This document shows positions 41,144 to 50,017 of a DNA stretch of 60,283 bases, piece by piece (position 1 is the first letter of the stretch; each line of letters starts with the position of its first letter). The notes below the pieces were generated by a model. That model saw only the letters and a program-made list of their open reading frames with translations, made no database searches and was not told the origin of the DNA. Source of the stretch: a virus. The DNA is taken from the IMG/VR virus record IMGVR_UViG_3300017788_000995, positions 1 through 60,283 of that record; one strand, 5' to 3'. The position numbers and the translations under genes were made by a program.

Positions 41144-42184
41144 TCAGTCCTTCGATTCTACCATTCTCTGTAGAAAATCTGCAACTCTACGCATACTCAA
41201 CTGTTCGGGAAGACGGTTATCAACAAATATAGGCTCTTCTATCATCTTACGGCGGATAGATTCATCTGTGTCTATTGATGCGATTCTACTGCGAACTGCA
41301 CCCCAATCTATTGTCATCCAGTTTCCTACTTCGGATTCGTAATCATGGAGATTGATAAACGCCTTTGGATTCCATCCAAACTCAAGTATCTTTGGATTTC
41401 CCCAAAAGATAGGAATAGTTCCAGCGCAAAATGCGTGAGCAATCTTTTCTACTATCAAATGTGGAACGCAAACAAACTGAATTGCCAAAGAAAACTTGTA
41501 ATTGGACTCGAATAGTATTTTTTGGCGTATTGATATGCCGTCTGGTCTATTTCGATAAATTTGCTTGAAAGCATCCCTATTCACTCCACTTTCACTTTCG
41601 TTGATGTTATTTGCAAATCCACCGGCTCCGTCTATTTGTTTGTACTTGCACAATTCTTCATATGCAGCAATTCTATGCGGAGGTTTAGACGCCTGAACTA
41701 CAGAACAAAATCTAACATTTCTTTTGGATATCAACTCGTAGTCTCTACTCAAAAGCCATTGCGTTGGTTCGTCCGTTATCATTGCTTCATCGTATATTGC
41801 CCAAATATCCTGAGCAACTGATGCTTGTTGTAAATAGCGAGAATGCTCAACTGGAGCATTACAAATTCCCCACATATTTGGTAGTCTTACAGATCCAATA
41901 CAATCAGCCCATTCTCCACTATAGAATAGGAACTTCTTTGATGGATGAGTCGCGGGATCATATGATATTTGTGGAGTAGGAATTCCCAGTTCCATAGTCA
42001 ACCAAGAATCTGGCTCAGATCCATGATAGAGCGAAGAATGTATCACTATATCAGGATCATACGGGTCTACAATAACATTATAATGCATCCCTAAGCATCG
42101 TTTGAAGTATGACAATACATAGTTCATACAACTTGAAGCGAACCCCTGTCTAGTGATTTTGATTGTATTGGTTATTGGTTTCAT
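41144..42184 (-). CDS. Family 10 fucosyltransferase (alpha-1,3 type)
   Basis: The protein has 346 aa. KFSLAIQFVCVPHLIVEKIA (about residue 230), then AFCAGTIPIFWGNPKILEFGWNPKAFINL, is the GT10 C-terminal donor-binding block (E-K-I, G-T-I-P-I-x-W-G, N-P-K-x-F-I). FYSGEW and the ICNAPVEHSRY segment fit the N-terminal acceptor domain. AGGAGAA precedes the ATG. It is last in a run of sugar-transfer genes and is AT-richer than the replication genes. With the GT11 gene, two fucose transferases are present. Confidence 0.85.
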   Translation of the reverse strand: MKPITNTIKITRQGFASSCMNYVLSYFKRCLGMHYNVIVDPYDPDIVIHSSLYHGSEPDSWLTMELGIPTPQISYDPATHPSKKFLFYSGEWADCIGSVRLPNMWGICNAPVEHSRYLQQASVAQDIWAIYDEAMITDEPTQWLLSRDYELISKRNVRFCSVVQASKPPHRIAAYEELCKYKQIDGAGGFANNINESESGVNRDAFKQIYRNRPDGISIRQKILFESNYKFSLAIQFVCVPHLIVEKIAHAFCAGTIPIFWGNPKILEFGWNPKAFINLHDYESEVGNWMTIDWGAVRSRIASIDTDESIRRKMIEEPIFVDNRLPEQLSMRRVADFLQRMVESKD

Positions 42185-42207
42185 AAATTGTTCTCCTATT
42201 ACTGAAT

Positions 42208-42939
42208 TTACAGATCAAGTGGGAGCGAGTTGCAAGCATCAGTTAGTTTGATGGTTTCGTTTCCCCAAGGTCCATTGTCGTGAACAATAAACGCTGACGA
42301 TTGTATTCCTATTGGAATATCTTTCTCAACAAGAGTTTTATGCTTGGACAGATGTGTGCTGAAAAACAATCTCTGTTCTGCATCTAATACGATGTCTGCT
42401 TTTTTCAAAAGATACAAATTCGTCCATATTGCTTGATCGTCATATGGTGTCATCAGAAATTCATTATTTACTGCCTCTTCAAGAGCAGAAATAATAGATT
42501 TGGTTTTTCCTATCATGCAACCTGAGTTTAAATAACGATACTCGCTATCTGTAGGAGAAGAATTGTACAGGTGACTATATGGTGTTGGTGGCCACATTCC
42601 TTTTTCGGCACACATCACTATGTCACAGTTGAAAGAAAGATACTCTCTCAATAATCCATCCGCTCTTCTCAGAAAATTAGTATCCAATGCGTCTAGAAAA
42701 AGAGTATATTCGTACTTATGTAATACCGATTTCAAATACTCTAAGTGTTTATTAATTTTGAACCACGCCAGTTTAGAGTATAAACTAACTTCTCCATTGG
42801 GAGGAGGAGATGCAGCAGTATCGTATCTCTGAACATGAATGTCTTCGGGTAAGATACCACCCGCAGCACATCTTTCATAGAAAGTAGGCTGATAATACGA
42901 TGGATAATCGAAAAGAACAGTTGTTACAAGTAGACTCAT
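42208..42939 (-). CDS. PLOD-like glycosyltransferase
   Basis: The protein has 243 aa. YTLFLDALDTNFLRRA is the D-x-x-D metal site, and CDIVMCAEKGMWPP and YRYLNSGCMIGKTKSI are the blocks of the glycosyltransferase domain in procollagen lysyl hydroxylase (PLOD) and related enzymes. DDQAIWTNLYL is the D-Q helix. It uses UDP-sugar donors in known relatives. No signal peptide, so it acts in the cytoplasm. Acceptor is unknown. Confidence 0.75.
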   Translation of the reverse strand: MSLLVTTVLFDYPSYYQPTFYERCAAGGILPEDIHVQRYDTAASPPPNGEVSLYSKLAWFKINKHLEYLKSVLHKYEYTLFLDALDTNFLRRADGLLREYLSFNCDIVMCAEKGMWPPTPYSHLYNSSPTDSEYRYLNSGCMIGKTKSIISALEEAVNNEFLMTPYDDQAIWTNLYLLKKADIVLDAEQRLFFSTHLSKHKTLVEKDIPIGIQSSAFIVHDNGPWGNETIKLTDACNSLPLDL

Positions 42940-42941
42940 GG

Positions 42942-43712
42942 TTAAAACTTCAATAGTGATGTTTCTCTATACTTTGGAAGGAACTCATAGTAGTTATTCA
43001 TAATTCCTAAAGGGATTAGAGCAGTCTTCATCTTTGCTACTACTGTAGACATACCAATCTCTACTCCCTCTGCAAATGTCCATATGTTTTCTTGCTGAGA
43101 TTTTGTGTATAGCATATTCCAGTATTCGCAGAAAGCACCAAGTTTTTGATTGTTCGCAAATACCATATACTGTTCGTTGCATACATGGGCATTATCAAAC
43201 TCAGAAGTATTCATCAATCCATAGGCATCAATTTTATGCTTCCAAAAACATCCCGAAGGGTTATGTTTTCCTGATCCTATTTCATGTGGGCGCTCAAACA
43301 GAAAATCAACTTCCATTTCTGACATCTGCTGTAGAACTCTCAAAACACCATCTTCCGAATACTCGGATCTAACTTTCCAATCTGCGTCGCAAAAGATGAT
43401 ATAGTCTGCATCTATGATGTTGTGTGTTTTTGCTATAGGTCTGTGCTTTATATTGTAGTTGAATCCAAATTCATTGAATGCACCTCTAGAGTCGAATCCA
43501 GGCGGAGCATTGAATGCATCATCGTCTGACTCCAATAGATCAAATGTGATTTTTGGAGATGTGTTAGTTATACTAGAAAATGCAGATGGATTTGTAGTAA
43601 TCACAGAACCATGACAGTTTGGATACGAAACAACTTTCGTATGAAACTCTATTGCTTGTTTCAAATACGATTCACCTACTGCAACAGTACAATATGCATA
43701 AGATGGAATCAA
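42942..43712 (-). CDS. GT-A-like glycosyltransferase with a TTG start
   Basis: The protein has 256 aa. The frame starts with TTG at 43712, which has AGGAGAA eight bases upstream and overlaps the previous stop as TTGA. ADYIIFCDADWKVRSEY holds a DxD motif, and the C-terminal part (WTFAEGVEIGMSTVVAKM) is helical. The overall order resembles a nucleotide-diphospho-sugar transferase fold. The acceptor and family are not identified. Confidence 0.6.
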   Translation of the reverse strand: MIPSYAYCTVAVGESYLKQAIEFHTKVVSYPNCHGSVITTNPSAFSSITNTSPKITFDLLESDDDAFNAPPGFDSRGAFNEFGFNYNIKHRPIAKTHNIIDADYIIFCDADWKVRSEYSEDGVLRVLQQMSEMEVDFLFERPHEIGSGKHNPSGCFWKHKIDAYGLMNTSEFDNAHVCNEQYMVFANNQKLGAFCEYWNMLYTKSQQENIWTFAEGVEIGMSTVVAKMKTALIPLGIMNNYYEFLPKYRETSLLKF

Positions 43713-44362
43713 GATATCTTTCTCCTACACACCCAAACAGCCTTGCTAAACTGTTCGTCCATAAAAGGAACCAATCCATTATTAGAGCAAGTATCGTATA
43801 TATTATCATCAGTTATCTCACACCAGTTCCACAAAACCCCACGAATGGTTTGCTCAAATACATCTTTGCTTGAAGCATAATCATGTGCCATGATAATGTC
43901 TCCTACCTTTAGATGTGGTGCAATTTCTTTGAACTCTTCTACCTTTGCTCCACCATCACAAAGAACAATAGAAACACCATCCTGTCTAACAAATGAAATA
44001 GCATCTTCTATGATACCATCTCTAACATTATGGTCGTTTTTCCAAATACTCTGAGTTCTAAAATCTGCAATTCCCTGCTTTTGTAGATCATCAAACCACT
44101 CTCTTCTGTAAATGTCATAGGTAAGAATCTCTATTGGGATGAAATTGTCATCTGCTACAGTTTTGAGGAACCATGTAAATCCTCCTAGTGCAGTTCCAAT
44201 TTCGAGAATTCTTTTAGGTCTAACTACAGATAGCAATTCTGCAAAAGCATACGGTGCATAATGATTTTGCTGCGCCGCGTGCCCGTTTATAGTTATCAAT
44301 CCCTGATTGTTTTTGAGATCAGGAGGAATAATAGTATACTTGTCTAGGTTTGATTGTGTCAT
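43709..44362 (-). CDS. SAM-dependent methyltransferase-like (CmcI type)
   Basis: The protein has 217 aa. KRILEIGTALGGFTWFLKTV (about residue 50) is the SAM-binding motif I. ILTYDIYRR, VSIVLCDGGAKVEEFK and DIIMAHDYASSKDVFEQTIRG resemble the cephalosporin-hydroxylase/CmcI-like class with a conserved metal-binding Asp. It may methylate a sugar. ATGA overlaps at both ends place it inside the glycan operon. Confidence 0.7.
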   Translation of the reverse strand: MTQSNLDKYTIIPPDLKNNQGLITINGHAAQQNHYAPYAFAELLSVVRPKRILEIGTALGGFTWFLKTVADDNFIPIEILTYDIYRREWFDDLQKQGIADFRTQSIWKNDHNVRDGIIEDAISFVRQDGVSIVLCDGGAKVEEFKEIAPHLKVGDIIMAHDYASSKDVFEQTIRGVLWNWCEITDDNIYDTCSNNGLVPFMDEQFSKAVWVCRRKIS

Positions 44363-45990
44363 CCTGCATTTTCCTTTCGATGCGATCCATCATAATGAAA
44401 TGCTCGGTTGTGGTTGATAGGACTGGCTAGCAGACATCCTGCTTTGATCTTTCCTTCTGATATCTGCTGATGCACATGACTCATCCATGTTTGCTCATAT
44501 GGATGCGCCCATTTGGTGTCTAGGAATACTTTGCGACTACCTGCTTTATTGAACATCACAGGCCAGTTGCAGTAGTGAAATTCTCCTACTGCATACGAAA
44601 GTCCATCAACAGACCCCGTATGAGTTATCTTGGTTCTGTTGCACACACCCTTGATCTGTGATCCTGGAAAGTACTGCTCTTTCTTATCAGATGGAAGATT
44701 GTGCCAAGACCAATTCAAATGGTTATCGCCAAAGAATTCCGTAAAGGATAGTTTCAGGTAGTCAAGAGATTCCTTTTCCATGATACTCATGCATTTCTGA
44801 AACAGTCTTGGATCGTATCGTATCAATCCATTCTTACAAGGTTCTTCGTCTTTGCCACAAAGCATCATATCGTCTTCAAAGAACACCATGTATTCGTGGT
44901 CAGATTCATCAAACATCTCAGCGCACAGTTGTCTAGCACCACATATTCCTAGATTCTCTGGCTTTCTTATCTCTTGAAATGAATGCTTTTTGCAAAGAGC
45001 AGCGAACTCACCGTCAGTTGATAGGTCTGTTGAATTGTTGATTACATACTTGGAAGAGTATTTGAAAACTGAGTCGTGGTTGCGAGTAGAATCTAACCAA
45101 AGCCTGTATTGTGCAGGGATATTAAAGCACACAGAGTATACACCAAGTTTGCTATTGTTTGTTCTTTCTCTTGGCTTGCTAAGAATCTTCTCTATCCACG
45201 GAGCAATCAATCCGTTTGCTCCAATCATCTGATAGTTGCACAGATCAGGGTAGTTGTAAGTGAGCAATGTAAAAATGCTCTCTTCAGTACCCATCAGTCT
45301 TTTACTCAAACTGTCTGCAAGATATGCGTAGTAGTGATTGTTGAGTTTGTTTATCGTATCTTTAGTTCCGCCGAACAGTCCTCCTCGTGCAACTCTATTT
45401 ACATTCACTCCGCGAGCAAACTCATTCATCTTAGAGGCAACAAATCCGTGGATTTCTCCTTCTGCATCGTATGGAAAACACAAAAACAAGGCAGCATCTT
45501 CCATGTACTTGACTACTTCGGATTCAAACCTCGCACCAAGCAGTCCATCCCATACGGTGTTGCTTATACCTCCGTCTAACCACAAGAAATACTTGGTGTT
45601 GTGCGGATTAATTAGTGTCGTATCATTCAACCAAAAGAACTTCGACATTACAAGCGGATTGTATAACTCCAATCTCGCTTGCGTACTTTCTTCTAGCCAA
45701 GACTTTTGCGTGAACCACGCAGGATCAGTTCTGATAGACTGAATCTGATCGTAGAATGGCATCTTTCTCAGGTCATCTGCACTAACATGGCGTATGGTAG
45801 TATTCGATCTATCGCGGTATTGCCAGACAAAATCCTCCAAATCAGGACTTATGAAAAGCACCATTGGGCATTTCACCGCAGTCAGCAGTTTGGAAAAGCA
45901 TTCCTTGTAGTGATCGAACGAGCGAGAAAAAGAAGTTCCTATTTCTCCTCTACCAATGTTGACAAGGCCACTAACAATAGTCAATGACAT
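44359..45990 (-). CDS. Two-domain glycosyltransferase (HtrL/YibB-like N-term plus GT2-like C-term)
   Basis: The protein has 543 aa. The N-terminal half (TIVSGLVNIGRGE, then VLFISPDLEDFVWQYR and YNPLVMSKFFWL, YFLWLDGGI) follows the HtrL/YibB family. The C-terminal half (YVINNSTDLSTDGEFAAL, ENLGICGARQLCAEM, YMVFFEDDMMLCG) is a GT2-like domain with an E-D-D metal site. Two transferases in one chain could add two sugars in sequence. TGGAGA precedes the ATG. Confidence 0.7.
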   Translation of the reverse strand: MSLTIVSGLVNIGRGEIGTSFSRSFDHYKECFSKLLTAVKCPMVLFISPDLEDFVWQYRDRSNTTIRHVSADDLRKMPFYDQIQSIRTDPAWFTQKSWLEESTQARLELYNPLVMSKFFWLNDTTLINPHNTKYFLWLDGGISNTVWDGLLGARFESEVVKYMEDAALFLCFPYDAEGEIHGFVASKMNEFARGVNVNRVARGGLFGGTKDTINKLNNHYYAYLADSLSKRLMGTEESIFTLLTYNYPDLCNYQMIGANGLIAPWIEKILSKPRERTNNSKLGVYSVCFNIPAQYRLWLDSTRNHDSVFKYSSKYVINNSTDLSTDGEFAALCKKHSFQEIRKPENLGICGARQLCAEMFDESDHEYMVFFEDDMMLCGKDEEPCKNGLIRYDPRLFQKCMSIMEKESLDYLKLSFTEFFGDNHLNWSWHNLPSDKKEQYFPGSQIKGVCNRTKITHTGSVDGLSYAVGEFHYCNWPVMFNKAGSRKVFLDTKWAHPYEQTWMSHVHQQISEGKIKAGCLLASPINHNRAFHYDGSHRKENAG

Positions 45991-46005
45991 GGTATCTCCA
46001 ATGCA

Positions 46006-47334
46006 TCAATACCCGATGCTTACTGGCTGTTCGATTCTGTTTAACCAACCCTTGCTCTTGCTGTGAGGCCATATCACAAACTTGCTTGGAGCAGAATCCA
46101 TCTTTGCAGTAAACACAACTGCAAGTCTTGAATATCCTTCTCTCAACTCGTCGTTCGGTTTGATTGATCTGTTCCACATCAGAGGTCTAGTATCTGGCTT
46201 AAAGTCTTCTCTCCACAGAGTATCATTTGCGTCATTGTGAATCGCGCATACCACAAAATCAAGATCATCTGCCTGATGGAAGTTCTTGGGTTCCCATGTC
46301 AGCAAAGTAGCAAACCTACCCTCACCGTCAGGCAGTGTTTCTGCTCTTCGCTTAAAGTCTAATTTGGAATATGCTTCGTACTCTGCCAAGGTTCTGACAG
46401 TTCCGATTCCGTACTTTCCAAACACAATGTTCGGATCTGTCTCCATCTCAAACAGCACTCGATTTCGATGGTGACAGATGTTGTTGCGCTCTACCCAGTT
46501 CATACCATCTACAAGTTTATTCTTGTTTTGATCGGTATGATCTACCCAATGCTTATGAGTTCTATACTCGCGGGTATACTCGTGCCAAACAACATTTCGG
46601 TGCGGGGAAAACAGATCATAACCGTGCGTGAAAGAACGCATTGCAAGAGAAATCTCTTCTCCGTGGAAGTAATAGTTTGGATCGTGGGGAACTTCTCGTA
46701 CCATGTCTCCGATGGTGAAGGCAAAGTGAGCAGAGAAAAATCTACACGGTACGGGAGAAGTCAACTCCGCAAAGCCTTTTCCATTTCCTGCCCAGAAGTT
46801 AGTACCGTCAATGTAGTGTGGTTTGAAGAATACGCATCCTTCGGGGGTAAAACGGTCAAACTCCAAGTACAAAGCATGATTCGTTTCTAGCAGATCGTCA
46901 TGCTGCCTACCGCGATGCTTTTCGGGATTGAATGGTGTTGCATAAGCGGTGAGAATGGGTTTCTTGTGTCCCTTGGCTTGCAAGTCTTTGATCCAACCGA
47001 TCAAAGTCTCGTCCCAATCTTGTGCAAATCTGTGGTGAGAATCCAGTTGTATAGTGTACTCTTCTCCTCCATACAACTGCTCTTGGATAGAGTTACGCGC
47101 CCAACACGCTCCTCTGCTTTGATGCCACGGCACATCAATGATCTTGAAGCGAGGATCGTTCTTGAACTCTTGCAGTTCAGCGTCCCACGGGTCATTTGGT
47201 TCATGCTGCCAGCAGATTCCAAAGCGCAACCGCTCAGGATGTTTGGCCTTGTCTAAGCAATCCTTAATGGTGGGAACCAGTTCAGGATCACGGTATGCTG
47301 CAATCTGAAGGAAAATGCGTTCATCGCTTGCCAT
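46006..47334 (-). CDS. GlcNAc-transferase family protein (Skp1-GnT-like)
   Basis: The protein has 442 aa. IFLQIAAYRDPELVPTIKDC, then LRFGICWQHE, SRGACWARNSIQEQLYGGEE and YTIQLDSHHRFAQDWD are the order of the GlcNAc-transferase family known from Dictyostelium Skp1 modification. The metal site is D-S-H. NFWAGNGKGFAEL and the middle YYFHGEEISLAMRSFTHGYD are further blocks of that family. It would add GlcNAc to an unknown hydroxyl, probably on a virion protein or DNA. The 3' end lies 15 bases before the next glycosyltransferase. Confidence 0.75.
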   Translation of the reverse strand: MASDERIFLQIAAYRDPELVPTIKDCLDKAKHPERLRFGICWQHEPNDPWDAELQEFKNDPRFKIIDVPWHQSRGACWARNSIQEQLYGGEEYTIQLDSHHRFAQDWDETLIGWIKDLQAKGHKKPILTAYATPFNPEKHRGRQHDDLLETNHALYLEFDRFTPEGCVFFKPHYIDGTNFWAGNGKGFAELTSPVPCRFFSAHFAFTIGDMVREVPHDPNYYFHGEEISLAMRSFTHGYDLFSPHRNVVWHEYTREYRTHKHWVDHTDQNKNKLVDGMNWVERNNICHHRNRVLFEMETDPNIVFGKYGIGTVRTLAEYEAYSKLDFKRRAETLPDGEGRFATLLTWEPKNFHQADDLDFVVCAIHNDANDTLWREDFKPDTRPLMWNRSIKPNDELREGYSRLAVVFTAKMDSAPSKFVIWPHSKSKGWLNRIEQPVSIGY

Positions 47335-47656
47335 TCTGTACTCTCTCTTTCTCTTTCAAGTAAGCACTCAACAGAACCATGTAGTTGATTACATCAACAC
47401 AAGTATCCATAAAACTCTCATTGGAAACATGAAGTTTGCCAGACTCAACAAACGAACTGAGTCTACTCATCTTGTCTGTAAGACGAACCAAGAACCCCTG
47501 CTCGGTGGAGCAGATGCCCATTGATTCTACTCTTGTAAAGTTTGCGAACGGTTCTAGACCGTCATTGCCTGCGTAGTCTCGGTTCTTCGCATCCATAAGG
47601 GTGCGGCCGCTATCACAGATTTCTTTGTGCCATGCCAATAGTTCATCACGGGTCAT
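47321..47656 (-). CDS. Nmad1/DUF1599 family protein
   Basis: The protein has 111 aa. WHKEICDSGRTLMDAKNRDY then EPFANFTRVESMGI, VRLTDKMSRLSSFV and DTCVDVINYMVLLS are the blocks of the nucleotide-modification-associated domain 1 family. Its MazG-like all-helical fold often travels with DNA base-modification genes in phages. AGGAG lies 13 bases before the ATG. It overlaps the GlcNAc-transferase start by 14 bases and is next to dUTPase. Confidence 0.75.
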   Translation of the reverse strand: MTRDELLAWHKEICDSGRTLMDAKNRDYAGNDGLEPFANFTRVESMGICSTEQGFLVRLTDKMSRLSSFVESGKLHVSNESFMDTCVDVINYMVLLSAYLKEKERVQNGKR

Positions 47657-47662
47657 AATGTA

Positions 47663-48187
47663 TTACACTCCTGTTGATCCGAACCCACCTTTACGATCCG
47701 TGGTTTGTTCGGGTCTAGTATGTATCTCTTCAATCGGAAATCGCAGAACTGGAACCCATTCGCCCTGACATATTTTTTCTCCGTGTTTGATGGATACCAC
47801 CGAAGTGGAGGCATTCTTGACCATCAAAAACAACTCATCGAAATAGTCAGAGTCGATGATTCCTTCTCCATTTGGAAGGTACAATCCTCGCTTCATAGCG
47901 ATCCCTGATCGAATATGGGTACGAAGCGAGTATCCGTGTGGTATCTTGGCAATAAGTCCAGTAGGAATCAATGCAAGATAGCCAGGCCTCAAATTGAAAC
48001 TGAAACTCTTCTCGTATGGATCGGGGTATTCAGGATGTACGGTCAGAATATCAGTAACAACCTTGATACTTCTGGCGATTCCTTGTTCGTCCATGAGATG
48101 AGTAGCAATGTCAAAGCAAGCAGATTCATCTGTTCCGTATGATGGAACGATTGCGTTTTGAAACAACTTGTAAAATCCAAATGTCAT
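47663..48187 (-). CDS. dut: dUTPase-like nucleotide hydrolase
   Basis: The protein has 174 aa, longer than usual for dUTPase because of an insert around residues 45-65. Motif 1 is ESACFDIA, motif 2 RTHIRSGIA, motif 3 GIIDSDYFDELFLMV, motif 4 EKICQGEWVPV and motif 5 DRKGGFGSTGV. Together these are a complete trimeric dUTPase set. It removes dUTP and feeds dUMP to ThyX. A dCTP-deaminase-like role cannot be fully excluded. It neighbours Nmad1. Confidence 0.85.
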   Translation of the reverse strand: MTFGFYKLFQNAIVPSYGTDESACFDIATHLMDEQGIARSIKVVTDILTVHPEYPDPYEKSFSFNLRPGYLALIPTGLIAKIPHGYSLRTHIRSGIAMKRGLYLPNGEGIIDSDYFDELFLMVKNASTSVVSIKHGEKICQGEWVPVLRFPIEEIHTRPEQTTDRKGGFGSTGV

Positions 48188-48197
48188 TATGTAACTC

Positions 48198-48872
48198 TTA
48201 CTGTACTGTAATTGGAATCAACTCATTGAAAACTTGTATGTGGGTAGGAGCAAGCGGCGTGTCTGTTAGACTCTGCCACTTGTTTTGGCTTTGTCTGTCT
48301 GCTGATTGAATGAACATCGGAGTTGGTGCAGCGATTACCTTGAACTTCTGCTGTGCTGCGGCAAATCCATTATCCATAGGAATTCTCTTGGAGTACAGAC
48401 ACATATGAGCAATCTCTGCTGCATACTGTCTATACTGTTCACTCACATAAAGAACGGCGTGTGCTGCAAGCATACCAAAGATTCTATACCAACCATTGTT
48501 CAAGTCAACAATTGCTTGCTTTTTATTTCCATGAGAGATTCCCAAATATACTGCATCTGTATCATCGGGTATAGAGATCATGGGGCGAAACGCCGAGGTT
48601 GACAGCGCATCGTCCTCCAGTATCAGAACTGGTGAATTGTTCACAGAGTATAATGCATCTATGTGCGCCTGTCCGCATCCCATATAGTGTTTGCCAAACG
48701 CTCTGAGTCTGACTGAAGACAGGTCTTTTGGTGGTGGAATGATTCTGCCTGGGATTCGCTGATGAGAAACAAATCCCAAACGATCAAATTGCTCGGTCAT
48801 TTGCTTGGCATTTGTAGTGGCACGATCTAGATTGATCCATCTAGTTTGTACATTACGAAGGTCGATTTCCAT
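48198..48872 (-). CDS. GT25-like glycosyltransferase
   Basis: The protein has 224 aa. TRWINLDRATTNAKQM, FDRLGFVSHQRIPGR, then GCGQAHIDALY and SPVLILEDDALS match the LPS-type GT25 family (E-D-D metal site). The C-terminal part (GMLAAHAVLYVSEQYRQYA) is helical. It could add galactose or a similar sugar. It is the first gene of the sugar cluster after regA. Confidence 0.75.
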   Translation of the reverse strand: MEIDLRNVQTRWINLDRATTNAKQMTEQFDRLGFVSHQRIPGRIIPPPKDLSSVRLRAFGKHYMGCGQAHIDALYSVNNSPVLILEDDALSTSAFRPMISIPDDTDAVYLGISHGNKKQAIVDLNNGWYRIFGMLAAHAVLYVSEQYRQYAAEIAHMCLYSKRIPMDNGFAAAQQKFKVIAAPTPMFIQSADRQSQNKWQSLTDTPLAPTHIQVFNELIPITVQ

Positions 48873-48901
48873 AATGAATCTCTGATTGTAAGAAAAACTG
48901 A

Positions 48902-49312
48902 TTAGAATTTCTTACCGATATGATACTTGGGAACCAGTTCCCAATCTCCTTTTTCCTTGTGCGGAATAATCTTGATTTGAGCAAGGCCTGCGGTGATATT
49001 TGCTGTCTTTGTGGGATCAACTACTTTGACGAGTCCCCATTCGTCTAACAAAGTCACAATGGTATTTCGTCGAGCGATATCTGCTTCTGTCAGCGTGGAC
49101 GGAAGACCATCAAGCGCAAACATTTCCTTGAAATGTACGATATAGTATTTGCCCCGCTTGTGTAGAATATGACAAGACTGATACAGTTTCTTCTCGGCCT
49201 TCGCGGAAATCCCAATACGGGTCAGGGTTTCCTTTACCTTTAGGAAATCATCTGGCATTGCCAGCGTGATCTCTACTAAGTCGTCACTGGTGATTTTCGG
49301 TTTGTGTTCCAT
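48902..49312 (-). CDS. regA: Translational repressor RegA
   Basis: The start at 49312 (MEHKPKITSDD) has GGAG nine bases upstream; the frame opens five codons earlier. The protein is 136 aa. DDFLKVKETLTRIGISAKA then KKLYQSCHILHKRGKYYIVHFKEMFALDG are the RegA hallmarks. It binds ribosome sites of early mRNAs and shuts off their translation. Position after gp62 is the T4 order (45-44-62-regA). Confidence 0.95.
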   Translation of the reverse strand: MEHKPKITSDDLVEITLAMPDDFLKVKETLTRIGISAKAEKKLYQSCHILHKRGKYYIVHFKEMFALDGLPSTLTEADIARRNTIVTLLDEWGLVKVVDPTKTANITAGLAQIKIIPHKEKGDWELVPKYHIGKKF

Positions 49313-49374
49313 GCATATGCACTCCATGCCAATGAGTATGCCTCATCTTTACAAATATGTAGGAACGGGCTAAC

Positions 49375-49755
49375 TTAGACACCACCCTTGTTTGTTGAAC
49401 GCACAAGGTCTGCAATTTGCTCAGGGGTCAGTACTCGCATGATGTCTTTAGCCTTGGCATCCGAGCAACCATACCGCTCTTTGATAGATGCCAGATTTTG
49501 TGCTTCTTCTGCTTTGAACCACTTGCTGAAACGCTTTCTTGCGCGGACGCTGTGCCGTAGAAAATCAAACTGCATTCGCTTACGCAATCCACCATAGCGG
49601 TTCATCTCATTTGCTTGCAAGATGGTATCGGGGAAGTAAGACAGTCCTCGGTTCACTAAGAACGGAACATATCCCTTCTCGTCATGCTCTTCATCGCATA
49701 GGGGATTCTTGTTCACATTGATGGCATTCAGATAGTCTGTGAGTTTAAGCGTCAT
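49375..49755 (-). CDS. 62: Clamp loader small subunit gp62
   Basis: The start at 49755 (MTLKLTDYLNAIN) is preferred; the frame is open six codons further up. The protein is 126 aa. KLTDYLNAINVNKN, VPFLVNRGLSYFPDT, LQANEMNRYGGLRKRMQFDFL and the HSVRARKRFSKWFK stretch are gp62 segments. It joins gp44 to load gp45. Its start overlaps the GroES-like gene by 11 bases. Confidence 0.85.
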   Translation of the reverse strand: MTLKLTDYLNAINVNKNPLCDEEHDEKGYVPFLVNRGLSYFPDTILQANEMNRYGGLRKRMQFDFLRHSVRARKRFSKWFKAEEAQNLASIKERYGCSDAKAKDIMRVLTPEQIADLVRSTNKGGV

Positions 49756-50017
49756 CTCGTACCACCAAAGCAATATGATCCTGATGAACCAAGTCTAAAT
49801 CACCGTAGTGATTGCCACGATTAGTCGCTAGTTCCCAATACACCGTATCTCCAACGCGAACATCTTCAGTCACATCATTTCCAACAGCAACAACCTCGGC
49901 AAGCACATAATACCCCTTTGTTTTGTTGTCATTATAGATGATTCCGCTCTCGGTCTTTTTCTCTTTACCAAGATCGGTGCGTACAGCAATCCACTTACCA
50001 ACAGGTCTAAATGTCAT
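49745..50017 (-). CDS. 31: GroES-like co-chaperonin (gp31-type)
   Basis: The ATG at 50017 overlaps the gp44 stop as TGATG; a GTG one codon earlier is also possible. The protein is 90 aa. TFRPVGKWIAVRTDLGKEKK at the start, the mobile-loop segment ESGIIYNDN (hydrophobic tripeptide IIY in place of GroES IVL), then AEVVAVGNDVTEDVRVGDTVYWE and the IALVV end make a full Cpn10 fold. In T4, gp31 replaces GroES to fold the capsid protein gp23. The location between gp44 and gp62 is not the T4 order. Confidence 0.8.
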   Translation of the reverse strand: MTFRPVGKWIAVRTDLGKEKKTESGIIYNDNKTKGYYVLAEVVAVGNDVTEDVRVGDTVYWELATNRGNHYGDLDLVHQDHIALVVRDDA

